Both the position numbers and the translations under genes were made by a program. A DNA stretch of 64,000 bases, taken from NCBI GenBank assembly GCA_900541245.1, contig UQIS01000005.1:4523-68522 (forward strand), given 5' to 3'. Numbering within the stretch: position 1 is the first letter of the stretch; every line of letters starts with the position of its first letter. Shown here in pieces: positions 50,342 through 58,683 of the stretch. The notes beneath the pieces are model-generated. The model made no database searches. It saw only the letters and a program-made list of their open reading frames with translations, and had not been told where the DNA came from. Origin of the DNA: an uncultured Collinsella sp. Its GTDB lineage: Bacteria > Actinomycetota > Coriobacteriia > Coriobacteriales > Coriobacteriaceae.

Positions 50342-52039
50342 CTAGTCGAGGTTCTCGCGGAGCCACTTGATGGCGCCAGCGGGGTCGCGGGTAAGGTCGA
50401 TATATTCCTTGCCGCGCGGGGCGAGCAGCTTAATGCCCAGGCGATCGGTGTCGGCCTTCATGTCGTTGTAGTAGCTACGAACCTGCGGGGCAAGCACGAT
50501 GACGTCGTACTGATCCATGATGGCAGTGTGCTGGCCATAGGCGCCTGCGGAGGAAGCGATGTTCTCTCCGGTCTGTGCGGCACCTTCCTTGATGGCGTTG
50601 GCAAGCATGGCGGAGGTGCCGGCGCCGGCGCACAGGACGAGGACCTTCAGGCCATCGACATCCTTCTTGGCGGATGCGTCGGCAGCGGGCGCAGAGGTGC
50701 TGGCGGCGATGGTGGCGGCACCATCGGACTCGAGACCCAGCTCGGCGGCGCGCTCGGCCTCCTGGTCGCAGAGCAGCTTATCGTATGCCTTCAAGAACGG
50801 CAGGTAGATGATGGCGTCCAGCAAGATGATGATCGCGACAAATACCAGGGCGATAAGCTGGAAGTTCGTGGTGATGAAAATGCCGATGGGGGCGGGGGTG
50901 GCCCAAGGCACCACGAAGGAGAAGCCGTTCATGCCCACGTTATCGATAAAGAACTTGGCAACACTCACGTTGACGCAGCCGGCGGCAACAAAGGGGATGA
51001 GCATGTAGGGGTTAAGGATCATCGGCGCGCCAAAGAGCAGCGGTTCGTTGACAGCGAAGGCCACAGGAACAATCGAGGCCTTGCCGACGGCTTTGAGCTG
51101 CTTGGACTTCATAAAGAGAATCAGCAGAAGCGGCACGATGAACGTGGCGCCGGTGCCGCCGAACTCACCCACGAGCGACATGTTAAAGGTGAGGGAATGG
51201 GCGGGGTGGCCGCCTGCCAGCAGAACCTGCAGGTTCTCGGCCTGGTTGGCAAGACGGATGGGGTCGATGCCCGGCTGGACGATCGAGGGGCCGTGGACGC
51301 CGATGAACCAGAAGAACGCGGTGGCTGCCTGGATAAGGATAAGGCCAGGATAGGTTTCTGCGGCGGTGAAGAGCGGGGAGAGCAGTTTGATAAGCAGCTC
51401 GGAGAACGGAACGCCCATGAGGTTGCGCACGACGACATCGATGATGCCGCAGATGATGACGGCGCCGCCAAAGGGGATGATGTCGCGGAAGTTCTGAGCG
51501 ATGGCGCCCGGGACCTCCTTGGGCAGCTTAATGGTCAGATCGCGCGAGACGCAGAATTTGTAGACCCACACGGTAATGAACGCGGCGATATAGGCCGAGA
51601 ACAGACCGCGCGTGCCCATGCTGGTGCAATCGAAGACCGAAAGCTCGGAGCCGTTGAACTTGGTGGTGAACTGCGTGACTGCGAGCAGCAGCATGCTGCA
51701 CTGGGCGGCCACCATGGTGGAACCGTCGTTGAGCACTTTGCCGGCGGGCATACGACGGTTCATGGATGCCGTGAAGTTCTTGGCGGTGGTGCCGGCAACC
51801 ATGATGCCCATGACGCCCATGGTGAAGTTGTAGAGCTTGTTGCACCAGTCGATGAGCGGCTGGGGCAGCGTAATGCCGACTACGCCGGGAAGCGTGGCGA
51901 TCAGCAGGAAGATCGAAGAGGTAAGGACAATGGGCATGCACCCAAGGAATCCGTCCTTGATGGCCTGGAGGTAGATGTTCCTCGAGATCTTCTCAAAGAA
52001 CGGTTGATGCTTTTCGAGCATCTTTACGATGGCGTCCAT
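50342..52039 (-). CDS. PTS lactose-family EIICB, cassette 1
   Basis: A 565-residue EIICB. Membrane EIIC part with GVHGPSIVQPGIDPIRL, FGGTGATFI, AVNEPLLFGAPMILNP and the characteristic PWATPAPIG. An Ala-rich linker follows, then EIIB with VLVLCAGAGTSAMLANAIKE (phosphocysteine in LCAGAGTS). Start 52039 follows AAAGGAG. It is the first gene of the LacI-1 cassette and imports its sugar as the 6-phosphate. No cassette EIIA is present. About 70 percent similar by eye to the EIICB at 53659. Confidence 0.9.
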   Translation of the reverse strand: MDAIVKMLEKHQPFFEKISRNIYLQAIKDGFLGCMPIVLTSSIFLLIATLPGVVGITLPQPLIDWCNKLYNFTMGVMGIMVAGTTAKNFTASMNRRMPAGKVLNDGSTMVAAQCSMLLLAVTQFTTKFNGSELSVFDCTSMGTRGLFSAYIAAFITVWVYKFCVSRDLTIKLPKEVPGAIAQNFRDIIPFGGAVIICGIIDVVVRNLMGVPFSELLIKLLSPLFTAAETYPGLILIQAATAFFWFIGVHGPSIVQPGIDPIRLANQAENLQVLLAGGHPAHSLTFNMSLVGEFGGTGATFIVPLLLILFMKSKQLKAVGKASIVPVAFAVNEPLLFGAPMILNPYMLIPFVAAGCVNVSVAKFFIDNVGMNGFSFVVPWATPAPIGIFITTNFQLIALVFVAIIILLDAIIYLPFLKAYDKLLCDQEAERAAELGLESDGAATIAASTSAPAADASAKKDVDGLKVLVLCAGAGTSAMLANAIKEGAAQTGENIASSAGAYGQHTAIMDQYDVIVLAPQVRSYYNDMKADTDRLGIKLLAPRGKEYIDLTRDPAGAIKWLRENLD

Positions 52040-52144
52040 AGAGCTCCTTTGCTGCTTGATGCGCGATGCATGTGGATGGAACTGGTCGTCGATGGATGGT
52101 CAGGACTGCCCGGAAACCTTCCTGTTTAAGGAAGGCATTGCGAA

Positions 52145-52177
52145 ATGACAACGTTGTCATTTCGTTAATGACAACGT
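52145..52177. promoter_or_regulatory. LacI-1 operators
   Basis: ATGACAACGTTGTCAT (52145-52160) is a 16-bp perfect palindrome. A half-copy AATGACAACGT starts at 52167. They lie between EIICB 1 and the divergent LacI-1 gene. Confidence 0.75.
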
Positions 52178-52230
52178 AAGACATTTTTGGAAGAGCAACA
52201 AGGATTTAGGGGTGAGTGGTCGATATTGTC

Positions 52231-52241
52231 CGGTAAACGGT
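52231..52241 (+). promoter_or_regulatory. CGGTAAACGGT box before LacI-1
   Basis: CGGTAAACGGTTGATTTATC repeats the box at 29655, and TTGATT inside it could be a -35 element. Confidence 0.55.
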
Positions 52242-52314
52242 TGATTTATCAGTCAGGCAGGTAGTGTATGCTAGAACGCAAAAAATAAGCGATAGAGAAC
52301 CGAGTGGAGAAGCA

Positions 52315-53325
52315 GTGGCAACGATGGACAAGAAAAACGTCTCGATGAACGATGTGGCGATTGCCGCGGGTGTTTCTCTCAAGACGGTTTCGCGCGTGAT
52401 CAACGAGTCCGATAGCGTGCGAGAGTCAACACGCGATAAGGTTCATTCGGCCATGGAGGCGCTCGGGTTTCGAGCCAACTTTGCCGCGCGTTCGCTCAAG
52501 TTGGGCCGTTACGGGTGCATCGGCGTCGTGCTGTTCCACTTGTCGGGCGGTGCCGTGGACATGATTGACGGTATCGCCGATGCCGCCGAAGAACGCGGCT
52601 TTGCGCTCACGATGATTAAGAAGCGCGCAGGGGAAAAGATGACCCTTGCCGATGCGGCGCGCAGGATGTCGCAGCTTCCCGTCGACGGCATGATCTTCAA
52701 CCTGCGTCAGATGGTCGATGACTTTGATACCTTTGAGGCGCCGAAAGACCTCAAGACGGTGATTATCACACCGATGGAACATCCTACCTGCTCCACCGTC
52801 AGTGACGACCAAGAGGGCGGCGCGCGCATGGCGTGCGAGTACTTCTTGGATCATGGTCACAAGAACGTGTATTTCGTTTCGGGTAAGAAAGAGTCGCTGT
52901 CGAGCCAGTGCCGTATGAAAGGTTGGCGTGCGGCACTCGAGGCGCGTGGCATTGAGCCGCCCGAGCCTCTGCAAGGCGATTGGAATGCGGATAGTGGCTA
53001 TGCCGCGGGCCTTGTGCTTGCCGATAAACCCGATTGCACGGCGGTCCTCGCTGCTAACGACTGCATGGCAAACGGCGTGATGATGGCTCTACGTGACAAA
53101 GGGCTCAGCGTGCCCGACGACGTGTCCGTGATCGGCTTCGACGATGAGCTCTACAAGACGATTCCCAACTCGATTCTGACGTCGGTGAAGTTTCGCCACC
53201 GCGAGCTGGGCATCCGTGCGCTTAACGAGGTCGTCGCAGGTCTGGAAGCCCCGAGCTCCAGAAGCCGTACGCTCGTCTCGGGCGTGTTGGTCGAGCGCGC
53301 GAGCGTGCGGGATCTGCGGACGTAG
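52315..53325 (+). CDS. LacI-family regulator 1
   Basis: A 336-residue LacI repressor. The N-terminal helix-turn-helix (SMNDVAIAAGVSLKTVSRVI, hinge RANFAARSLK) is followed by the periplasmic-binding-type ligand domain (YGCIGVVLFHL, GWRAALEARGI, CTAVLAANDCMANGV, VIGFDDE). GTG 52315 has GGAG five bases upstream; ATG 52324 is the alternative. It is divergent from EIICB 1, and 16-bp palindromes lie between, so it should repress that cassette and release it on inducer, probably a phospho-disaccharide or free sugar. Confidence 0.92.
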   Translation: MATMDKKNVSMNDVAIAAGVSLKTVSRVINESDSVRESTRDKVHSAMEALGFRANFAARSLKLGRYGCIGVVLFHLSGGAVDMIDGIADAAEERGFALTMIKKRAGEKMTLADAARRMSQLPVDGMIFNLRQMVDDFDTFEAPKDLKTVIITPMEHPTCSTVSDDQEGGARMACEYFLDHGHKNVYFVSGKKESLSSQCRMKGWRAALEARGIEPPEPLQGDWNADSGYAAGLVLADKPDCTAVLAANDCMANGVMMALRDKGLSVPDDVSVIGFDDELYKTIPNSILTSVKFRHRELGIRALNEVVAGLEAPSSRSRTLVSGVLVERASVRDLRT

Positions 53326-53342
53326 ACGTGCTCGGCTCGTTC

Positions 53343-53559
53343 ATCTCAATCTGTAACAGCTGGGACCCAAAAACTCGGCTAGATGTTACAGATTTAGACA
53401 ATTCGGCCCGGCTTATTCCGTTTGTCTCGATTTGTAACAACTAGACGGTCAAAAGTGGTCTACATGTTACAGATTGAGATTTTCGGCTTGGCCTGTGCGT
53501 TCACCTCGATCTGTAACAGCTGGGACCCAAAAACTCGGCTAGATGTTACAGATTAAGAT
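53343..53559. repeat. Palindromic array C (three 57-nt units)
   Basis: Units at 53343-53399, 53424-53480 and 53503-53559. Units one and three share an identical inner part (GCTGGGACCCAAAAACTCGG), so one probably arose by copying. It lies between the convergent LacI-1 and EIICB 2 genes. Confidence 0.92.
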
Positions 53560-53587
53560 GAACAGGAGGACGGGTGCGGTCTAAACA

Positions 53588-53626
53588 AAATGGCCCGCGC
53601 ATCACACATCGATGCACGGGCCATTT
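53588..53626 (-). terminator. Terminator of EIICB 2
   Basis: AAATGGCCCG and CGGGCCATTT form a 10-bp perfect outer stem (with inner GATG/CATC pairing). The A-run on the left gives the U-run on the minus strand. Confidence 0.9.
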
Positions 53627-53658
53627 ATTGTCTGCGAGCGGCAGGTGGTGTCAGCGTC

Positions 53659-55419
53659 TTATGCCTCGAGGTTTTCCTCGATCCAGGCGACGGCACCCTT
53701 GGGATCCTTAGTGAGGTCGATGTACTGTTTGCCCTTGGGCGACAGCAGCGTGATGCCCAGGCGGTCGGTGTCGGCCTTCATCTCGTTGTAATAGGTGCGA
53801 ACCTGCGGAGCCAGGACGATGACGTTGTACTGGTCCATGATGGCGTAGTGACTGCCGTAGGCACCGGCGTTGGCGGTAATGTCGATGCCCAGCTCGTCGG
53901 CGCCTTCCTTAAGCGCGTTGGCGAGCAGTGCAGAGGTGCCGGCGCCAGCGCACAGAACCAGAACCCTCAGATCCTTGCCCTTAAGGGCGGACGGAGCTGC
54001 GGAGGCCTCAGTGGCAGAAGCGGTCTCGACAACAGGAGCCTCAACGGCGGGGGCGTCAGCGGTCTTGACGGTCTTGGTCTCCTCGGCCTCTTCTTCGGCC
54101 AGGGTCTCGGCCTCCTGCTTGCACAGGACGTTGTCGTAGGCCTTGCAGAACGGGTAGTAGATCAAGAAGTCAACGACCAGCAGGACGACAACCAGGACCA
54201 GAGAGATCGGCTGGAAGTTGGTGTCGATGAAGGTGCCGATCGGTCCGGGGAGTGCCCACGGCATGGCATAGATAAAGCCGTTCATGCCCAAAAAGTCGAT
54301 GAAGAACTTACCAATGAGGACGTTGGCCACGGGGGCAAACAGGAACGGGATCAGGAAGTACGGGTTGAGGATGATGGGCGCGGCGAACAGCAGCGGCTCG
54401 TTGACGGCGAACATCACGGGTACGACAGAGGCTTTGCCGACGGCCTTGAGCTGCTTGGAGCGCATAAAGAGCAGGAAGATGATCGGGACAATGAACGTGG
54501 CGCCGGTGCCGCCGAGTTCGCCGATGTAGTTACCGAAGTTCTCGGTCAGGGCGAGGGCGGGGTGACCGCCGGCCTGCAGCGTGGCGAGGTTGGTGGTGAT
54601 GTTGCCAAACAGCGCGGCGTTGAGGGCAGGCTTAACGACCGAGGGGCCGTGGATGCCCATGAACCAGAACAGCGGGATCATGAACCAGATGAGGGCGAGG
54701 CCGGCGTAGGAATCGGCAGCGGCGAACAGCGGGCTCACCAGCGTGGAGATGACGTTGGCAAACGGGACGGCCAAGCAGGTGCGGCAGATAACGTCGATGA
54801 CGGCGACAAACAGGATGGAGAAGCTGAAGGCGAAGATGTCGCGGAAGTTCTGGGCGATGGCGCCGGGGACTTCTTTGGGCAGCTTGATGGTGATGTCTCG
54901 CTTAATGCAGAAGGCATAGATGTTGACCGTGGCAAATGCGGCGACAAAGGAGCTCAGCAGGCCCTTGGTGCCCATGTTGTCGGTAAAGAACACCGAGACA
55001 TCGGCGCCGTCGATCTTGGCACTCGTCTGGGTAACGGCCAAGATGAGCATAGCGCACATGGCGGCGACCATGGTGCTCGTGGCGTTGATGGCCTTGCCGG
55101 CAGGCATGCGGCGGTTCTTGGAGCCGGTCAGCGCGCTTGCGGTGGTGCCGGCGACCATGATGCCCACGACGCCCATCGTGAAGTTGTAAACCTTGTTGCA
55201 GAAGTTCACGACGTCGACGTTCCACCAGTCGGGCAGCGTAAAGCCGCCGACCGTGGCGACAACGCCCGGCAGGGTCGAAATAAGCAGGAAGACAGAAGAA
55301 GACAGGATGATGGGCATTGCTGCCAAAAAGCCGTCTTTAATGGCCTGAAGGTAGATGTTCTTAGAGACCTTGTCGAAGTACGGCTGACCTTTCTCCAAGA
55401 ACTTAACGATCGATTCCAT
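53659..55419 (-). CDS. PTS lactose-family EIICB, cassette 2
   Basis: A 586-residue EIICB. The EIIC part carries HGPSVVKPALNAALFG, LGGTGATFI, AVNEPLLFAAPIILNP and YAMPWALPGPIG. The linker is rich in Glu, Thr and Ala. The EIIB domain has VLVLCAGAGTSALLANALKE. Start 55419 follows AGAGGAG. It is downstream of GH1 2 with a 175-base gap. Like cassettes 1 and 3 it lacks an EIIA. The sugar is unknown; the family favours lactose-type beta-galactosides. Confidence 0.9.
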   Translation of the reverse strand: MESIVKFLEKGQPYFDKVSKNIYLQAIKDGFLAAMPIILSSSVFLLISTLPGVVATVGGFTLPDWWNVDVVNFCNKVYNFTMGVVGIMVAGTTASALTGSKNRRMPAGKAINATSTMVAAMCAMLILAVTQTSAKIDGADVSVFFTDNMGTKGLLSSFVAAFATVNIYAFCIKRDITIKLPKEVPGAIAQNFRDIFAFSFSILFVAVIDVICRTCLAVPFANVISTLVSPLFAAADSYAGLALIWFMIPLFWFMGIHGPSVVKPALNAALFGNITTNLATLQAGGHPALALTENFGNYIGELGGTGATFIVPIIFLLFMRSKQLKAVGKASVVPVMFAVNEPLLFAAPIILNPYFLIPFLFAPVANVLIGKFFIDFLGMNGFIYAMPWALPGPIGTFIDTNFQPISLVLVVVLLVVDFLIYYPFCKAYDNVLCKQEAETLAEEEAEETKTVKTADAPAVEAPVVETASATEASAAPSALKGKDLRVLVLCAGAGTSALLANALKEGADELGIDITANAGAYGSHYAIMDQYNVIVLAPQVRTYYNEMKADTDRLGITLLSPKGKQYIDLTKDPKGAVAWIEENLEA

Positions 55420-55531
55420 AGTTCACGCTCCTCTTTGCATGAAATCTTAATGGCATGGACGTTGAAAACCTATATGGTCTCCCGCTTGCTAAAAGCCCGG
55501 GTGCAGGCGGGGTCGGTCCCAGGGGGAGAGA

Positions 55532-55570
55532 GGGGAGCGGCTGGGTTTGTATCGCATGGGGCCGCTCCCC
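55532..55570 (-). promoter_or_regulatory. Intercistronic hairpin between GH1 2 and EIICB 2
   Basis: GGGGAGCGGC and GCCGCTCCCC form a 10-bp perfect stem with a 19-nt loop, lacking a clear U-run. Confidence 0.6.
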
Positions 55571-55594
55571 CTCGGGGGAAAGCGAGGCGATGCG

Positions 55595-57037
55595 CTACTG
55601 CGCGTCCGCCATAGTGTCGGCGAGCTCCTTGTACCAGAGTGCCGACTGCTTGATGTAGCGTTTTTGCGTGTCGAAGTCGATGTAGAACAGGCCGTAGCGC
55701 TTGTTATAGCCATTGGCCCACGAGAACTGGTCCTGCAGGCTCCAGATAAAGTAGCCCTGGACGTCGACGCCCTCGGCACGCGCCTGGAGCACCTTCTCCA
55801 TGTGCTGGTCGACAAAGTCGATGCGCTCGGGATCGGCGACGATGCCGTTTGCGTCGGGCTCGGGGTCCTTGTGGCCCAGGCCGTTTTCGGTGATATAGAT
55901 GACGGGGAGGTTGGGATAGGTGGCGCTGATGTGCTTGAGCGTGTCGTAGAGGCCTTGCGGGTAGATGAGCCAATCCCAGTCGGTGGTGGGGATACCCGGC
56001 ATATCGACCTGCTGCCCGACGCCCTTAAACTTAAAGCACGAGGTGCCCTTGTCTCCGGTGCCGTTAAAGCTGTTGGTGGACTCGCCATCGTAGGCGGCGA
56101 TAAACGCCGACTGATAGTAGTTGAGGCCGAACATATCGTTGCGGGGCGCCGCCTTGGCGAGCTCCTCCATGTCGCTGTCCTCAACCGTAAGCGTGGCGTT
56201 GTTGGCACGCAGAATCTCGTTGATGAGTGAGAGGGTGCGCGCGGAGTAGTGGCCCAGGAAGGCGCCGTCCATGATGAAGTCGGTGTAGAAGGCGTTGTAC
56301 AGGTCGGCGGCGTGCTGGTCGGCGGGCGAGTCGGTGGCAGGATATGCCGGCGTCAGGACGTTGACCATGCCAATGCGGCCGCCCAGGTGCTCGGTCTCGT
56401 CAAGATCCTTATACAGGTTGACGGCGCGGGCGTGGGCAACGAGCTCGTTGTGCTGGCTCTGGATGCCGCTCGTCACATCAAAGTGATGGTTGGGCGGGAA
56501 GTTGCCTTGGATGTATTGGGAGTGCGAGAGGCTGATGAGCTCGTTGATGGTGAACCAATTCTTGACCTCGCGGAACTCGCGGAAGCAGAACTCGGCATAG
56601 CGCACATAGGCGTCGACGGTCTTGCGGTTGAGCCAGTCGCCCTGGTTGAACAGGGCGGCGGGGGAGTCAAAGTGATGCAGGGACACATAGGGCTCGACGC
56701 CATACTTTTTGCAGCAGGCGAACAGCTCGTGGTAGTGCTTAACGCCCTCGGCGAGGGGTTCGGCATCGTCGCCGTTGGGGAAGATGCGGGTCCAGGCGAT
56801 GGACACACGAATGGCGTTGAGTCCATGCTCGGCAGAAAGGCGGATATCCTCCTCGTAGCGGTTGTAGAAATCACTGGCCGGGTCGGGCAAAAAGCGACCC
56901 TGGGCGACAAGGTAATCGTCCCACATGGTCTTACCCTTGCCTGCCACCTTCGTGGAACCTTCCGTTTGGTACGCGGCGGTTGCGGCGCCCCAAACAAAGC
57001 CCTTCGGCAGCTGCTGTACGCGGTTTAGCAAAGACAT
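55595..57037 (-). CDS. GH1 6-phospho-beta-glycosidase (LacG-like), cassette 2
   Basis: A 480-residue family 1 hydrolase. Conserved parts: GFVWGAATAAYQTEGS, WFTINELIS (acid/base Glu), VIYITENGLGHKD (nucleophile Glu), SWANGYNKRYGLFYID (phosphate binding). Start 57037 has AGAGGG nine bases upstream; ATG 57043 is too close to it. In this cassette the hydrolase comes before EIICB, the opposite of cassettes 1 and 3. It is divergent from LacI-2. Confidence 0.9.
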   Translation of the reverse strand: MSLLNRVQQLPKGFVWGAATAAYQTEGSTKVAGKGKTMWDDYLVAQGRFLPDPASDFYNRYEEDIRLSAEHGLNAIRVSIAWTRIFPNGDDAEPLAEGVKHYHELFACCKKYGVEPYVSLHHFDSPAALFNQGDWLNRKTVDAYVRYAEFCFREFREVKNWFTINELISLSHSQYIQGNFPPNHHFDVTSGIQSQHNELVAHARAVNLYKDLDETEHLGGRIGMVNVLTPAYPATDSPADQHAADLYNAFYTDFIMDGAFLGHYSARTLSLINEILRANNATLTVEDSDMEELAKAAPRNDMFGLNYYQSAFIAAYDGESTNSFNGTGDKGTSCFKFKGVGQQVDMPGIPTTDWDWLIYPQGLYDTLKHISATYPNLPVIYITENGLGHKDPEPDANGIVADPERIDFVDQHMEKVLQARAEGVDVQGYFIWSLQDQFSWANGYNKRYGLFYIDFDTQKRYIKQSALWYKELADTMADAQ

Positions 57038-57157
57038 ATGCATACACCCTCTCGTCTCGCTGTTCGATATTGTGCGTTTGCGCTCAGGAGGCTCCCTGGT
57101 TAGCGTTCAGCGGTGAAAAAGCCCGATAAACACTATCTTAAAATGATTAGAACCAAA

Positions 57158-57327
57158 ATGAGCACGTGAACATTTGACAATGAGCACGTTAACATCCGGC
57201 TGGGATGTATAGAAACAAAACAACTTCAAACAGCCGCGAACGGTTGTATTTGTTCGGTAAGCGGTTTTGATTGACAGAAGTTTTCATGTTGTGGTATATG
57301 GCTCGGGTATCATGAGCACGTTATCAA
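57158..57327. promoter_or_regulatory. LacI-2 operators (three copies)
   Basis: ATGAGCACGTGAACAT (57158-57173), ATGAGCACGTTAACAT (57180-57195) and ATGAGCACGTTATCAA (57312-57327) share the core GAGCACGTKAWCA. They flank the space between GH1 2 and the LacI-2 start. A CGGTAAGCGGT box lies at 57255-57265. Confidence 0.75.
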
Positions 57328-57378
57328 TGTATGTACGATGCGCCATGGGCGCGGGGAATAGTTGGGAAGCAGGTTAGC

Positions 57379-58416
57379 GTGGAAGGCATGGATCAGCAGA
57401 CAAGGAATGGTCGTTCGGCGAGCGCGGCAGAGGTTGCGGCGCTCGCTGGCGTGAGCCGCCAGACTGTGTCTCGCGTGGTCAACGGTATGCCCAACGTGAC
57501 GGAAAAGACGCGCAAGCGTGTGCTGGCCGCCATGGAAGAGCTGGGCTTTCGTCCCAATTTTGCTGGAGCGGCGTTGCGCGGCGGGTCGTATCGTTCTATT
57601 GGCCTGTGCATGTACAACATCACACGTGTCGGTAACCTGGCGACGCTCGAGGGTATCATGCAAGCGGCGCGCGAGCACGATTTTGCCGTCACTATGATCG
57701 AGATGGGCGGCGACAAGCCCTATGCACTTGCCGATGCCTCGCGCCGCATGGTCGAGCGACCCGTCGACGGCATGATTCTCAACATGAACCGCATGGCTCC
57801 CGATTTTGAGGAGTTTGTTCCCCAGCCGGGAGTGCGAACGGTCATCCTGTCCATGTATGCGCATCCGCGCTGCACGACGATCGACTCCGACCAGTATGGT
57901 TCGTGCGAGCTGTTGACCAATTATCTGCTGGAACATGGTCACTCGAATATGCGGTTTGTGGCGGGTCCGGAAAACTCGATTTCCTCGCGTTTTCGTGAGG
58001 CCGGTTGGCGCGATACGCTGGGTCGTGCTCATGTCGATGCCGCTCCGATGCTGCGTGGCGATTGGAGTGCGGACAGTGGGTACGCCATGGGCGAGCGGAT
58101 TGCGGCCGAGGTGCTTGCCGGCGGGTCGCAGGCGCCGACTGCCGTGCTTGCGGCAAATGACCAGATGGCGCTGGGCGTTATCGCCGCGCTCGAGAACGCG
58201 GGCCTGTCCGTGCCCGACGACGTGAGCGTGGTTGGTATCGACGACGCACTCGAGGGACTTGTTCCTCACAATCGACTGACGACGCTGCGATTTGATTTGC
58301 GCGGTGTCGGTAAGCTTGCGTTTGAGGCGGCGATTGGAGAGAGCTCGTCTATCGAGGCGATTCATGTGCCGAGTACGCTGGTCGAACGCTCGACTGTTAG
58401 GGACATACGGGGTTAG
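57379..58416 (+). CDS. LacI-family regulator 2
   Basis: A 345-residue LacI repressor. The helix-turn-helix is ASAAEVAALAGVSRQTVSRVV and the hinge RPNFAGAALRG. The ligand domain includes YRSIGLCMYNI, GWRDTLGRAHV, APTAVLAANDQMALGV and VVGIDDALEG. GTG 57379 is the start used; ATG 57388 is the alternative. It should regulate the divergent GH1 2/EIICB 2 operon via the GAGCACGT sites. Confidence 0.92.
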   Translation: MEGMDQQTRNGRSASAAEVAALAGVSRQTVSRVVNGMPNVTEKTRKRVLAAMEELGFRPNFAGAALRGGSYRSIGLCMYNITRVGNLATLEGIMQAAREHDFAVTMIEMGGDKPYALADASRRMVERPVDGMILNMNRMAPDFEEFVPQPGVRTVILSMYAHPRCTTIDSDQYGSCELLTNYLLEHGHSNMRFVAGPENSISSRFREAGWRDTLGRAHVDAAPMLRGDWSADSGYAMGERIAAEVLAGGSQAPTAVLAANDQMALGVIAALENAGLSVPDDVSVVGIDDALEGLVPHNRLTTLRFDLRGVGKLAFEAAIGESSSIEAIHVPSTLVERSTVRDIRG

Positions 58417-58430
58417 GTCCTACTCCGTTT

Positions 58431-58568
58431 GTCTCGATTTGTAACAGGTAGACGGTCAAAAGCGGGCTACGTGTTACAGATTTAGATTCTTCGGAAAGAG
58501 CAATCCTGTTCGTCTCAATCTGTAACAGCTAGGACCAAAAAACTCGGCTAGATGTTACAGATCGAGAC
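58431..58568. repeat. Palindromic array D (two 57-nt units)
   Basis: Units at 58431-58487 and 58512-58568 (period 81). Same arms as the other arrays. It lies between the convergent LacI-2 and GH1 3 genes. Confidence 0.9.
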
Positions 58569-58601
58569 AAACGGCTCCCGACCAGCCCAAAAACAAAAAG
58601 A

Positions 58602-58637
58602 CCGGGGGCGGCGCGCCGTGTGACGTGCCGCCCCCGG
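58602..58637 (-). terminator. Terminator of GH1 3
   Basis: CCGGGGGCGGC and GCCGCCCCCGG form an 11-bp perfect stem. The left A-rich flank (AAAAACAAAAAG) supplies the U-run on the minus strand. Confidence 0.9.
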
Positions 58638-58683
58638 CTGAGAAATGGGGACAGGTTGTGTGAGCGGGCAACCCCGCCAGCCA

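Noticed and set aside
49310..52129. A 939-codon open frame on the plus strand
   Set aside because: It lies antisense to the GH1 1 and EIICB 1 genes, has low-complexity composition, no ribosome site and no domain. Long antisense frames are common in this GC-rich coding sequence.
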